Of a DNA stretch of 64,000 nucleotides, positions 46,516 through 58,601 are shown in pieces. Source of the stretch: Candidula unifasciata (lineage: Eukaryota > Mollusca > Gastropoda > Stylommatophora > Geomitridae); NCBI GenBank assembly GCA_905116865.2, contig CAJHNH020002077.1, forward strand, positions 48,501 through 112,500, in the 5' to 3' direction. How positions within the stretch are numbered: the stretch's first letter is position 1; each line of letters starts with the position of its first letter. A program made the position numbers and the translations under genes. Below the pieces are notes generated by a model. The model was not told the origin of the DNA, ran no database searches, and saw nothing but the letters and a program-made list of their open reading frames with translations.

Positions 46516-46860
46516 ACAATTAACAAACGTGGTTATACCGACAATTGTTTACTCAGTATTAACTATTATATACCAAAAAACGATAAGCAGCTGCTACAGT
46601 TGACCAAGCTGTGATCGGTGCTCAATCAAATGGGTCAGCTGATCAAGCAGGCAGTGCTCCAGTCGATCTCAGGTCTGTACAAAATTAGGCAAGATAGGCA
46701 AGAGCAGTCTACTTAGCAAAAACTGGAAGCCATACAGGACAGTCAGATACTCGAACTCAGAAGAAGATAGAACTTAGCAGGCATCGCAAACCTTGGGAAT
46801 GCTTCTCTTGCAGGAAAGAATCATGAAGACTGAATCTACCTCCTCACAAGAAAGAAGCAA
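46516..46860. other. unique intronic sequence
   Basis: No exon is recognised. Near 46785-46815 a short WECFSCRKES reading faintly recalls a retroviral-type zinc knuckle but lacks the His and last Cys. Confidence 0.4.
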
Positions 46861-46865
46861 AACAT

Positions 46866-48810
46866 GTTATGGGGACAACCATTATATGTGGACAAGGTAC
46901 TGGACATAACAGACAATCATTATATGTGGACAAAGTACTGGACATAACAGACAACCATTATATGTGGACAAGGTACTGGATATAACAGACAACCATTATA
47001 TGTGGACAAAGTACTGGACATAACAGACAACCATTATATGTGGACAAGGTACTGGACATAACAGACAACCATTATATGTGGACAAGGTACTGGACATAAC
47101 AGACAACCATTATACGTGGACAAGGTACTGGACATAACAGACAACCATTATATGTGGACAAGGTACTGGACATAACAGACAACCATTATATGTGGACAAG
47201 GTACTGGACATAACAGACAACCATTATATGTGGACAAAGTACTGGACATAACAGACAACCATTATATGTGGACAAGGTACTGGATATAACAGACAACCAT
47301 TATATGTGGACAAGGTACTGGACATAACAGACAACCGTTATATGTGGACAAGGTACTGGACATAACAGACAACCATTATATGTGGACAAGGTACTGGACA
47401 TAACAGACAACCATTATATATGGACAAGGTACTGGACATAACAGACAACCATTATATGGGGACAAGGTACTGGACATAACAGACAACCATTATATGTGGA
47501 CAAAGTACTGGACATAACAGACAACCATTATATGTGGACAAGGTACTGGACATAACAGACAACCATTATATGTGGACAAGGTACTGGACATAACAGACAA
47601 CCATTATACGTGGACAAGGTACTGGACATAACAGACAACCATTATATGTGGACAAGGTACTGGACATAACAGACAACCATTATATGTGGACAAGGTACTG
47701 GACATAACAGACAACCATTATATGTGGACAAAGTACTGGACATAACAGACAACCATTATATGTGGACAAGGTACTGGATATAACAGACAACCATTATATG
47801 TGGACAAGGTACTGGACATAACAGACAACCGTTATATGTGGACAAGGTACTGGACATAACAGACAACCATTATATGTGGACAAGGTACTGGACATAACAG
47901 ACAACCATTATATATGGACAAGGTACTGGACATAACAGACAACCATTATATGGGGACAAGGTACTGGACATAACAGACAACCATTATATGTGGACAAAGT
48001 ACTGGACATAACAGACAACCATTATATGTGGACAAGGTACTGGATATAACAGACAACCATTATATGTGGACAAGGTACTGGACATAACAGACAACCATTA
48101 TATGGGGACAAGGTACTGGACATAACAGACAACCATTATATGTGGACAAAGTACTGGACATAACAGACAACCATTATATGTGGACAAGGTACTGGATATA
48201 ACAGACAACCATTATATGTGGACAAGGTACTGGACATAACAGACAACCATTATATGTGGACAAGGTACTGGACATAACAGACAACCATTATATGTGGACA
48301 AGGTACTGGATATAACAGACAACCATTATATGTGGACAAGGTACTGGATATAACAGACAACCATTATATGTGGACAAGGTACTGGACATAACAGACAACC
48401 ATTATATGTGGACAAGGTACTGGACATAACAGACAACCATTATATATGGACAAGGTACTGGACATAACAGACAACCATTATATGGGGACAAGGTACTGGA
48501 CATAACAGACAACCATTATATGTGGACAAAGTACTGGACATAGCAGACAACCATTATATGTGGACAAGGTACTGGATATAACAGACAACCATTATATGTG
48601 GACAAGGTACTGGACATAACAGACAACCATTATATGTGGACAAGGTACTGGACATAACAGACAACCATTATATGTGGACAAGGTACTGGACATAACAGAC
48701 AACCATTATACGTGGACAAATTACTGGACATAACAGACAACCAGTATGTGTGGACAAGGTACTGGATATAACAGACAACCATTATATGTGGACAAGGTAC
48801 TGGATATAAT
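46866..48810. repeat. 38-bp minisatellite with 494-bp higher-order repeat
   Basis: About 51 copies (AACAGACAACCATTATATGT plus GGACAAGGTACTGGACAT). Rare variants (ACCGTTATATG, TTATATATGG, TATGGGGAC, TATACGTGG) recur exactly 494 bp (13 units) apart. Confidence 0.96.
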
Positions 48811-49234
48811 AGACTCAACACAAGAAATTCACAATTTGGGATTCAGAACTTTGCTCGTGTGGCCAGGCATCATAGAATACTGAATATGGGCTACAAATGT
48901 GCTCTCTACAGGCAGCAGGAAGATCCCAGGTTTGGCCGGTTGGCATTCCAACGGAAACCAAGCTGTAGGGAACAGTGGAAGACGCGTGTTGCGCTACAGA
49001 CTTTATACATGCAGTAAAGGGAGAAGGATAAAAACGAGAAATAGACATCTGCGAATACCGGTAGATGTTATCCAGGTGTAGACAGTCGTATCTGTCACAT
49101 TGTGTCTTGCTTAACTTTTTTGCACAGTGAACGTCCTACAGACAGACATACAGACAGACAAGCAAACACAGACAGATCAGCAGAAACACAGACAAGTAGG
49201 CAGACAAGCAAATTTGACAAGTGTTGCTACTGAC
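48811..49234. other. unique intronic sequence
   Basis: No exon is recognised. A degenerate (CAGA)n patch lies at 49137-49210, next to the donor of the following exon. Confidence 0.5.
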
Positions 49235-49384
49235 CCGGCAGACTACTCTTGTACCGGAAACAGGAAGCACAACACTCGGCCCTGAACGTGTTCCTGTAAC
49301 ACTCAGAGCGGGCTGCTGCCACACGATCTGCGCATATCATGTCCCCAGCTGTATCCGGTCTGTCGCCGAACGGACACTGGTCAC
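49235..49384 (-). CDS. gene 2 exon: first six-Cys PLAC/ShKT-like module
   Basis: The acceptor is TTAACACCAG|GT and the donor CCGG|GTCAGT. A symmetric phase 1-1 exon of 150 nt, the usual form of a shuffled extracellular module. It encodes DQCPFGDRPDTAGDMIC, then ECYRNTFRAECCASC. Its six cysteines have the same CxxGD start and CCxxC end as the module at 46293. Symmetric exons allow tandem duplication without a frame change, which probably produced the pair. Pairing of the cysteines into three disulphides is inferred. Confidence 0.75.
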
Positions 49385-49409
49385 CTGGTGTTAAGTAAGT
49401 CACATCTCT

Positions 49410-50520
49410 TAGATGTAAGATCATACAGCAATGGTATGTAGAGATCAGATCTTACAGCCATGTTGAGTAAAGATCAGATCTTACAGCCATGTTGAGTAGA
49501 GATCAGATTTTACAACCATGTTGAGTAGAGATCAGATCATACAGCAATGCTATGTTGAGATTAGATCTTACAGCCATGTTGAGTAGAGATCATCTTACAG
49601 CCATGTTGAGTAGAGATCATATCTTACAGCCATGTTGAGTAGAGATTATATCTTACAGCCATGTGGAGTAGAGATCATATCTTACAGCCATGTTGAGTAG
49701 AGATCATATCTTACAGCCATGTTGAGTAGAGATCATATCTTACAGCAATGTTGAGTAGAGATCATATCTTACAGCCATGTTGGGTAGAGATCATATCTTA
49801 CAGCCATGTTGAGTAGAGATCATATCTTACAGCCATGTTAGGTAGAGATTAGATCTTACAGCAATGAGTAGAGATCCGATATTACAGCCATGTTGAGTAG
49901 AGATCAGATCTTACAGCCATGTTAAGTAGAGATTAGATCACACAGCAAGGAGACTATTGTTCAGCTGCAGGTCAAATCTTACAGTAATGTTGGGTTGGAG
50001 GTAAGATCTAACAGATGAATAGGAGGTGAGATCTAATAGTAATGTGGAATTGCAGATCGATCTTTCAGTAATGTTGAGAAGGAGGTAAGATCATACAGTA
50101 ATGTTGAGAAGGAGGTAAGATCATACAGTAATGTTGAGAAGGAGGTAAGATCATACAGTAATGTTGAGAAGGAGGTAAGATCATACAGTAATGTTGAGAA
50201 GGTGGTAAGATCATACAGTCATGTTGAGAAGGAGGTCAGATCATAAAGCAATGTTGAGAAGGAGGTCAGATCATACAGTAATGTTGAGAAGGAGGTAAGA
50301 TCATACAGTAATGTTGAGAAGGAGGTAAGATCATACAGTAATGTTGAGAAGGTGGTAAGATCATACAGTATTGTTGAGAAGGAGGTCAGATCATAAAGCA
50401 ATGTTGAGAAGGAGGTCAGATCATACAGTAATGTTGAGAAGGAGGTCAGATCATACAGTAATGTTGACGAGGAAGTGAGATCATACAGTAATGTAGAGTA
50501 CGGATCGGGATTCACAGTAA
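49410..50520. repeat. 29/30-bp minisatellite
   Basis: The left part has ATCTTACAGCCATGTTGAGT plus AGAGATCAT (29 bp). From about 50060 it has AGGTAAGATCATACAGTAAT plus GTTGAGAAGG (30 bp). The two are related subfamilies. Confidence 0.93.
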
Positions 50521-51310
50521 TCTTGGGTACGGAGCTGAGATCGTATAGTAATGTTGAGTTGCGGGGGTCAGATCTAACAAATGATGAGTAGGGGGTGAGT
50601 TTTTTATAGTATGTTGAGAGTAGAGGTCATATCTTACAGTAATGTTCGAGTAGGAAATGAGATCTTACAGTACTGCTGAGATAGAGATCAGATCTAACAG
50701 TAATGTTGAGTAGAAATCAGATCTATGTTGAGTTTTTACAGTAATGTTAGTAGGAGGTCAGACGCTTATAGAAATGTTGAGTAGAAGATGCGATCCTACA
50801 GTACTGCTGTAGATAAAGATCTAACAGTAATGTTTGGGTAAGATTTTTTGATTTTACAGTAATGTTAAGTAACAGATCAGATTTTACAGTAATGTTGATT
50901 AGGAGGTAGTATCTTACATTAATGTTGAGTAAAAGATTTCACAGTCATGTTGAGTAGGAGGTGATATCTACCAGTAATGTTGAGTAGGAGGTGAGGTTTT
51001 TAAATAAATTTTAGTAGGAGGTCAGATCTTGCAGTAAAATTGAGTAGCACGTCAGACCTTACAGTAATGGTGAGTAGGAGGTAAGATCTTATAGTAATGT
51101 TGTGGAGGAGGTAGGATCTTACAGTACTGAGTGAATATATTAACAGATTTGTAATCTCTTACAGTAATGGTGAGTAGGAGGTAAGATCCTATAGTAATGA
51201 CGAGTATTGAGGTAGCATCATACATCAATGGTGAGTAGGAAATAAGATCTTATATAACGGTTTGTTTGTAGGTAAGATCTTACAAGTGAAATGGTGATTA
51301 TGAGAGTCGC
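50521..51310. repeat. degenerate continuation of the 30-bp array
   Basis: The same motifs (GATCTTACAGTAATGTTGAG) continue but with many indels and substitutions. Either an old flank or poor consensus. Confidence 0.7.
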
Positions 51311-51605
51311 GATCTTATAGAAAGTCTGCATTAATGTCGACATGTGGTTTCTGATCTTTTCAACTGATCAGATGAGGAGAAGTCTTCAATGTCCACCGTA
51401 TAGTTTCTGCTGATTTTTCAACAAACCAGATCAGTCTGGAGTCGCTGAAGTAGATCAAGCTGAACGACACACCAGCGAACACAGCATCCTCTTGCAAATA
51501 CCCCAGTGTCTGTCATCCTACCTGGTTAATAAATGCCAAACATTCTTCGTAGGCATTGCCTTTAAAAGGTTTTCAACCGCTTTTCTTTGAGCAAGCAGGT
51601 TTGAC
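51311..51605. other. unique island, possible unassigned exon
   Basis: Non-repetitive, with open minus-strand frames and candidate splice sites (acceptor GATGACAG near 51510, donor CCAG|GTAGGA near 51522). None gives a recognisable ADAMTS segment, so no exon is called. Confidence 0.35.
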
Positions 51606-52335
51606 GGGCACACAGAAGATTGCCCCGGACACAGAAGAATGCCCCGGACACAGAAGATTGCCCCGGACACAGAAGAATGCCCTGGACACAGAAGAATGCC
51701 CCGGACACAGAAGAATGCCCCGGACACAGAAGAATGCCCCGGACACAGAAGATTGCCCCGGACACAGAAGATTGCCCCAGACACAGAAGATTGCCCCGGA
51801 CACAGAAGAACGCCCAGGACACAAAAGAACGCCCAGGACACAAAAGAACGCCCAGGACACAAAAGAACGCACAGGACACAAAAGAACGCCCAGGACACAG
51901 AAGAATGCCCCGGACACAGAAGATTGCCCATGACACAGAAGATTGCCCCGGACACAGAAGATTGCCCATGACACAGAAGATTGCCCCGGACACAGAAGAT
52001 TGCCCCGGACACAGAAGATTGCCCCGGACACAGAAGATTGCCCCGGACACAGAAGATTGCACAGGACACAGAAGATTGCCCCGGACACAGAAGATTGCAC
52101 AGGACACAGAAGAATGCACAGGACACAGAAGAATGCACAGGATTGCCACAGAGAATGCCCCGGACACAGAAGAATGCACAGGACACAGAAGAATGCACAT
52201 GACACAGAAGATTGGCCCCCGACACAGAAGATATGCACCGGACACAGAAGAAATGCCCCGGACACAGAGAATGCCCCGGACACAGAAGATGAATGCCCGG
52301 GACACAGAATTTTGTATTTTGACACAGAAGAATGC
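51606..52335. repeat. 19-bp minisatellite
   Basis: About 38 copies of TTGCCCCGGACACAGAAGA-type units. Variants (CGCCCAGGACACAAAAGAA, GCACAGGACACAGAA) lie in blocks. Long frames on both strands are repeat artefacts. Confidence 0.95.
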
Positions 52336-53700
52336 CCGGGGCATCCTAGAATGCCCCTGTGATGTGCTCAGTTCTCCGGACTCTTTCACGACTGCCTCTT
52401 TCCCACAGTCTAGTAGCTCCCGGAAACAGTTGAATGCCTCTGTCTTGGTTGGTATCTCCCGGAAACAGAATACTAGTCGCGGACAAGATAAGAGTGCCTG
52501 CTCTTTCATAAAGAGTCTGCCTGGATCACAGTAGAGTCCTTCTTGTTTCATACGTCTCTTTCTTGGACTATCAGAAGACTGTTTTCTTTCTTGTCGAAGT
52601 ATCTCCCAGGGACACAGCAGACGGTCTCAGACACAGTTCTAGACTAGGATCACAGAGTTTCTGCATACTGTCACTGTCTGGTCTGTATCCCCTTCTCTTT
52701 CATACTGTAAATCGCTCGCTAATGCGCTCATAGTCTCCCTTCGTTTTCCATACTGTCTCTTTCTGAGTCTAGTATATCCATTCTTCTTCACACTTGTATA
52801 CGGTCTTATTATCTCCTTATCTGTCACGCACATGTCCCTGTGCTTAGTCTTCAGGGTACGGTCCTTCTCTGCTGGGCGCTGTCTCTGAACTGTTAGTGAG
52901 TCTCCTCCTTGGTCTCTTTCACACTGTCTCTTTCTTGGTCTAGTGACCCCCCATTCTCTTTCATACCGTCTCGCGTCTGTCTCTGTCTCGTGCTTGTGGG
53001 CTATCTGGTGGTCAATGGGTCCGGGCCGTGGTCGAGGTGATAACGGGTCTCGGGCGGGGTCTAGGAAGCGCCCGGCTCGTTTGCAGACTGTCTTTTTTCT
53101 GGTCGAGTGAGGCCGGGTGAGTTCACCAATATCTCCACGCGGATCTAGTATCTCCTTCTCTTGTGATACTCTGTCGTGGTCTGGTATCTCCCTAATCTTT
53201 AAAAACTGTTCCACGTGGTATAGATCTCCTTCATATTTCAAAATGTCTCTGTCTGGTCTGGTATCTCCTACCTTCATACGTCTCTTACTTGGCTCTCGTA
53301 TCTCCCTTCTCTTCATACAGTCTCAAGCTGGAATCAGTATCTCCCTTCTTCTTACATAAAACCAAAAGAAAACTATAGTATCTCCTTCTTCCTTTCTGAT
53401 TCTCTGTCCTGGACCAGTATCTATATCTTTTCACAAGGGCTGTAGTCAAAGTCTAGTAACATCCCTGTGGGCTCTTTGGGGCTGTGGTCTGATCTGGTCT
53501 TAGTATGTGTCTTCTCTTCATGCACCACTATTTCTGGTCTAGTATCTTCCTTCTCTTTCACACTGTATCTTTCTGGGTCTGGAAATCGCCCTTCTCTTTC
53601 ACACTGATCGCTTTCACCGGTCTTCTAGAATCTACCCTCTCTTACTCGACTGTCTCTGTCTTGGTCTAGAATTCCCTTCTCTGCATACGGTAGTGCTCGT
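52336..53700. repeat. degenerate CT-rich repeat region
   Basis: Loosely periodic (about 40 bp) around CTAGTATCTCC and CTCTTTCA(C/T)ACTGTCTCT, heavily disturbed by indels. The 225-codon minus-strand frame is an Arg/Glu-rich reading of this repeat. Confidence 0.65.
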
Positions 53701-53864
53701 TCTGACACACAAAAATAACAAAAACAACAACAACAACAACAACAAACAACTACGAAACACAACAACAAGACCCGTATCAAAAAAATTGTTGCGGTCAAAG
53801 AGCCTCATCAGTCACTGGACACTGGTATCAAAGACAATCCCACAAATGCACCAAAAAACAGCTT

Positions 53865-53866
<2 letters not shown>

Positions 53867-53921
<55 letters not shown>

Positions 53922-53925
53922 CGAT

Positions 53926-53960
<35 letters not shown>

Positions 53961-54055
53961 CTTGTGCAGGGGGGGAGATGGGGGGGGGGGGGGGGGGGGG
54001 GGGGGTGGGTGTGGGTGGGGGTGATGGGAGGGGGGGGGGGGGGGGGGGGGGGGGT

Positions 54056-54086
<31 letters not shown>

Positions 54087-54088
54087 CT

Positions 54089-54136
<48 letters not shown>

Positions 54137-54266
54137 GGGGGGGGGGGGGGTACGTGGGGGGGGGTGGTGGGGGGGGGGGGGGGGGGGGGGGGGGTTATAT
54201 GGGGGGGGGAGGGGGGGGGGGGGGTGGCATTCCTGGGTGGGGGGGGGGGGGGGGGGGGGGGGGCGT

Positions 54267-54299
<33 letters not shown>

Positions 54300-54330
54300 C
54301 GCGGGGGGGTGGGGGGGCGGGGGTGGTTTT
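53867..54330. repeat. ~460-bp poly-G-dominated tract
   Basis: Almost pure G on the plus strand with scattered interruptions (TCGAT, TCTTGTGCA, TTATAT, GGCATTCCTGGG). It is implausible as a stable genomic sequence and probably partly an assembly or base-calling artefact. Confidence 0.8.
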
Positions 54331-55690
54331 AACTCCGTGAGGTCCCATGGAGGCGTCGCATCACGGGAAGGCCCACAATAGGGAAATCTTTCAACAAAGA
54401 TGTAAAATCTGGGACGAAATCTTTCGTTCCACAAACATGGGGCCCTCCTCTTAGCGGAACCTATGAACGTATGATGATGTTCCTTGGGGGACTCAGATCT
54501 TTTAGTGTCTAATATACACAGACAGCATCTTGGGCAGTTCATACCCCTAGGATTTTATATCTACCAATTAATGTCTAGGCAGTTCAGTCTTGTAGTGTGC
54601 TTAATAGTGCCCGTCTAGTGAAACTTAGGCCAATTTCCATACCAGAGACTCACAATAATAGACTCTTTAGTGTCTACTCTACCACACTAGACACATCTTT
54701 CACATCCAAGTCGTGGACACCTTGTTGCGGTCAAACGATCCTTGGATTCAGCACATAGACTGCAAAGATATACTAAATGGCACAAACAATTATTGCAAGG
54801 ATGTCAGTTTCTGGACCATCCATAAATATCCCGGGGTTGTCTGTAACCTGTTTAAACTCTTGCTAGTCGTAGACTCGTTTTCAGAGTTCACCGAGAATTT
54901 CAAATGCCAGAGATTCTCTTGCAATTACGATGGGGCTAGGCTAAATATGACGTATGCGGCTCCGTGGAGAAGACTTAGAATGCTTCACGTATGTGGAATT
55001 TTGATGTGTGGGCAGTCAGTCGTGTAGTTCATAATGTGCCCAGACTTGTCCCCCTGAACTCCCAGACTGACACCTCCCTGGGACAGATGGGCTCTGTAAG
55101 CAATGAGATACTATGCCGGGGAAGAGGCAACCTCTTGACTAAGAAATCCTTTGGGGTTAACGTGTTCTTGTCTGTAGGCTACTATAGGATGTTATTTAAA
55201 AGAGGTGCTGGTGGCAGGATCAGCCCTCAGGATGGAGATATGCTTAAGGAGAATGTTTTAGCATGGATGTTGCGATGTGGTATGTAATTATGAGGATAAG
55301 GTCTTTGTTTGTGATGGTAGTAGGTAGTATAGAGGAGTCCGGCATCTGTTGTGATTGTCTGTAGGTAATATAAGGATGGTCTGTTGGTATGGTGGTAGTA
55401 AGTATGAGGAAGTCTGTTGTTGAGAAGGTACGGTCGGAAAAGATAGGATACTAGGGGGCGTTAAGGAAAATGTGTGATGGTGGTAGGATTTGTAGGATGA
55501 AGGAATGTGTGAGATTGCTTAAGGGAAGTATCGGATAGTCTATGTGATGGTTAACGAATCTGATGATAGTCTGTAAGTATATAGTAGTAGTATTGAGGAT
55601 CTGTGTCTGTCTCTCTCCATGTGATCTGTATGGAGGATAGGTTGTCTGTTGTCGGCGAGATGCTGCTCCTGGTAACCATATAGTAGTCAT
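54331..55690. other. unique or badly degraded sequence right of poly-G
   Basis: Contains near-repeats such as GGCAGTTCAGTCTTGTAGTG and GGGCAGTCAGTCGTGTAG, and a GTCTGTAGGTA/GATGGTAGTAGG series at 55300-55660. It reads like an error-rich minisatellite. Frames at 54713-55027 and 54991-55287 have no recognisable domain. Confidence 0.45.
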
Positions 55691-55694
55691 TGCG

Positions 55695-57175
55695 TTTTAG
55701 AGGAGCAGTCAATGTATTTGAGTGGAGCAGTCAACGTTTGTGAGTGGAGCAGTCAACGTTTGTGAGTGGAACAATTAACATGTGTTTGGAGCAGTTTATA
55801 TGTGTGAGTGGAGCAGTCAACGTTTGTGAGTGGAACAATCAACATGTGTTTGGAGCAGTTTATGTGTGAGTGGAGCAGTCAACGTTTGTGAGTGGAACAA
55901 ACAACATGTGTTTGGAGCAGTTTATATGTGTGAGTGGAGCAGTCAACGTTTGTGAGTGAAACAATCAACATGTGTTTGGAGCAGTTTATATGTGTGAGTG
56001 GAGCAGTCAACGTTTGTGAGTGGAACAATCAACATGTGTTTGGAGCAGTTTATATGTGTGAGTGGAGCAGTCAACGTTTGTGAGTGGAACAATCAACATG
56101 TGTTTGGAGCAGTTTATATGTGTGAGTGGAGCAGTCAACGTTTGTGAGTGAAACAATCAACATGTGTTTGGAGCAGTTTATATGTGTGAGTGGAGCAGTC
56201 AACGTTTGTGAGTGGAACAATCAACATGTGTTTGGAGCAGTTTATGTGTGAGTGGAGCAGTCAACGTTTGTGAGTGGAGCAGTCAACGTTTGTGAGTGGA
56301 ACAATCAACATGTGTTTGGAGCAGTTTATATGTGTGAGTGGAGCAGTCAACGTTTGTGAGTAAAACAATCAACATGTGTTTGGAGCAGTTTATATGTGTG
56401 AGTGGAGCAGTCAACGTTTGTGAGTGGAACAATCAACATGTGTTTGGAGCAGTTTATGTGTGAGTGGAGCAGTCAACGTTTGTGAGTGGAGCAGTCAACG
56501 TTTGTAAGTGGAACAATCAACATGTGTTTGGAGCAGTTTATATGTGTGAGTGGAGCAGTCAACGTTTGTGAGTGGAACAATCAACATGTGTTTGGAGCAG
56601 TTTATATGTGTGAGTGGAGCAGTCAACGTTTGTGAGTGGAGCAGTCAACGTTTGTGAGTGGAACAATCAACATGTGTTTGGAGCAGTTTATGTGTGAGTG
56701 GAGCAGTCAACGTTTGTGAGTGGAACAATCAACATGTGTTTGGAGCAGTTTATATGTGTGAGTGGAGCAGTCAACGTTTGTGAGTGGAGCAGTCAACGTT
56801 TGTGAGTGGAACAATCAACATGTGTTTGGAGCAGTTTATATGTGTGAGTGGAGCAGTCAACGTTTGTGAGTGGAACAATCAACATGTGTTTGGAGCAGTT
56901 TATATGTGTGAGTGGAGCAGTCAGTGAGTGAGTGGAACAATCAACATGTGTTTGGAGCAGTTTATGTGTGAGTGGAGCAGTCAACGTTTGTGAGTGGAGC
57001 AGTCAACGTTTGTAAGTGGAACAATCAACATGTGTTTGGAGCAGTTTATATGTGTGAGTGGAGCAGTCAGTGAGTGAGTGGAGCAGTCATTGTGTGTGTG
57101 AGTATAGCAGTCATTGTGTGTGTGTGAGTGGATCAGTCATTGTGTGTGTGAGTGGAGCAGTCAGTGTGTGAGTGG
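55695..57175. repeat. 64-bp minisatellite
   Basis: About 22 copies (GAGCAGTCAACGTTTGTGAG, GGAACAATCAACATGTGTTT, GGAGCAGTTTATATGTGTG). Occasional units have a duplicated first third. Confidence 0.95.

Positions 57176-57176
<1 letters not shown>

Positions 57177-57217
<41 letters not shown>
57177..57217. repeat. (TG)n microsatellite
   Basis: About 18 TG dinucleotides at the end of the 64-bp array. Confidence 0.97.
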
Positions 57218-57223
<6 letters not shown>

Positions 57224-57289
57224 AGTAAACAATCAACATTACGTAGGTTACCTCTAAGACTAACATGAATTTTAGCAGATTAGAGCCAG

Positions 57290-58440
57290 CCAACCCTAAA
57301 CATTTAACAGTCAGTAGGCCGTTAGTTGACACATCATGAGATATTTAACACTCAGTACGCCATTAGTTGACACATCGTGAGACATTTAACATTCAATAGG
57401 CCGTTAGTTGACACTACATGAGACATTTAACAGTCAGTAGACCGTTAGTTGACACAGCGTGAGACATTTAACATTTATTAGACCGTTAGTTGACACGTAT
57501 GATACATTTAAAATTCATTAGACCGTTAGCTGACACGTATGAGACATTTAAATTCATTAAGCCGTTAGTTGACACGCATGAGACATTTAGCAGTCAGTAT
57601 GCCGTTAGTTGACACAACATGGGACATTTAACAGTCATTGGGCTGTTAGTTGACACTGCATAAGATATTTAACAGTCAGTAGGCCGTTACTTGACACAAC
57701 ATGGGACATTTAACAGTCATTAGGCCGTTACTTGACACAAAACGGGACATTTAACAGTCAGTAGGCCGTTACTTGACATAACATGGGACATTTAACAGCC
57801 AGTAGGCCGTTACTTGACACAAAACAGGACATTTAACAGTCAGTAGGCCGTTACTTGACATAACATGGGAGATTTAATTGCCAGTAGGCCGTTACTTGAC
57901 ACAACATGGGACATTTAACAGTCAGTAGGCCATTACTTGACACAACATGGGACATTTAACAGCCAGTAGGCCGTTACTTGACACAACATGGGACATTTAA
58001 CAGTCAGTAGGCCATTACTTGACACAACATGGGACATATAACAGTCAGTAGCACGTTACTTGACACAACATGGGACATTTAACAGTCAGTAGGCCATTAC
58101 TTGACACAACATGGGATATATAACAGTCAGTAGCCCGTTACTTGACACAACATAGGACATTTAACAGCAAGTAGGCCGTTACTTGACAAAAACATGGGAC
58201 ATTTAACAGTCAGTAGGCCGTTACTTGACACAAACATGGGACATTTAACAGATAGTAGGCCGTTACTTGACACAAGCATGGGACATTTAACAGTCAGTAG
58301 GCCGTTACTTGACACAATCATGGGACATTTAACAGCAAGTAGGCCGTTACTTGACACAAACATGGGATATTTAACAGTCAGTAAGCCGTTACTTGACACA
58401 AACATGGGACATTTAACAGTCAGTAGGCCGTTACTTGACT
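57290..58440. repeat. 41-bp minisatellite
   Basis: About 28 copies (CAGTCAGTAGGCCGTTACTT plus GACACAACATGGGACATTTAA). The left third is more diverged (TTAGTTGACAC). It stops about 45 bp from the donor of the Cys-rich exon. Confidence 0.95.
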
Positions 58441-58487
58441 CACGTATGGAGCCACAACGATGTAACTAAATGTAAATCTCCTCTTAC

Positions 58488-58601
58488 TCGGCATATGTAG
58501 GATGAGGGGCCGTCTCCAATACGACAGAAGTCATCGCCAGGATAGAGCTCTCCGGGCAGAGACATCAAGTAAGGAAGGATCTCTTTCTCTTGGCCACTGT
58601 C
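58488..58601 (-). CDS. gene 2 exon: ADAMTS disintegrin/Cys-rich segment
   Basis: The acceptor is ATAGTGCAG|GAC and the donor CGA|GTAAGA, phase 0-0, 38 residues. It reads MSLPGELYPGDDFCRIGDGP, then SSYICR. The LPGxLYxxDxxCRxxxGxxSxxCx signature marks the junction of the disintegrin-like and cysteine-rich regions just after the reprolysin domain in ADAMTS and invertebrate mig-17-like proteases. These are secreted or matrix-bound zinc endopeptidases. The catalytic domain must lie on exons to the right, outside the window. The acceptor side has been amplified into the neighbouring array. Confidence 0.8.

Noticed and set aside
46785..46815. Possible gag-type zinc knuckle (WECFSCRKES)
   Set aside because: The required His and final Cys are absent and the frame stops at once.
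51480..51540. Candidate Cys-rich exon reading HWGICKRMLCSLVC on the minus strand
   Set aside because: It vaguely recalls the ADAMTS Cys-rich region but stops after about 20 residues, and no donor fits the needed phase.
51556..52551. Long frames (up to 329 codons) on both strands over the 19-bp array
   Set aside because: Produced by repeat composition and present in opposite strands and several frames at once.
52639..53316. 225-codon Arg/Glu-rich minus-strand frame
   Set aside because: It tracks a degenerate CT-rich repeat. No domain, and the neighbouring sequence is of doubtful quality.
53693..54348. Poly-Gly and poly-Pro frames
   Set aside because: Direct translation of the poly-G tract.
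54713..55287. Plus-strand frames of about 100 codons that look unique
   Set aside because: No recognised domain, no supporting splice sites in phase with gene 2, opposite strand, and set in the suspect region.
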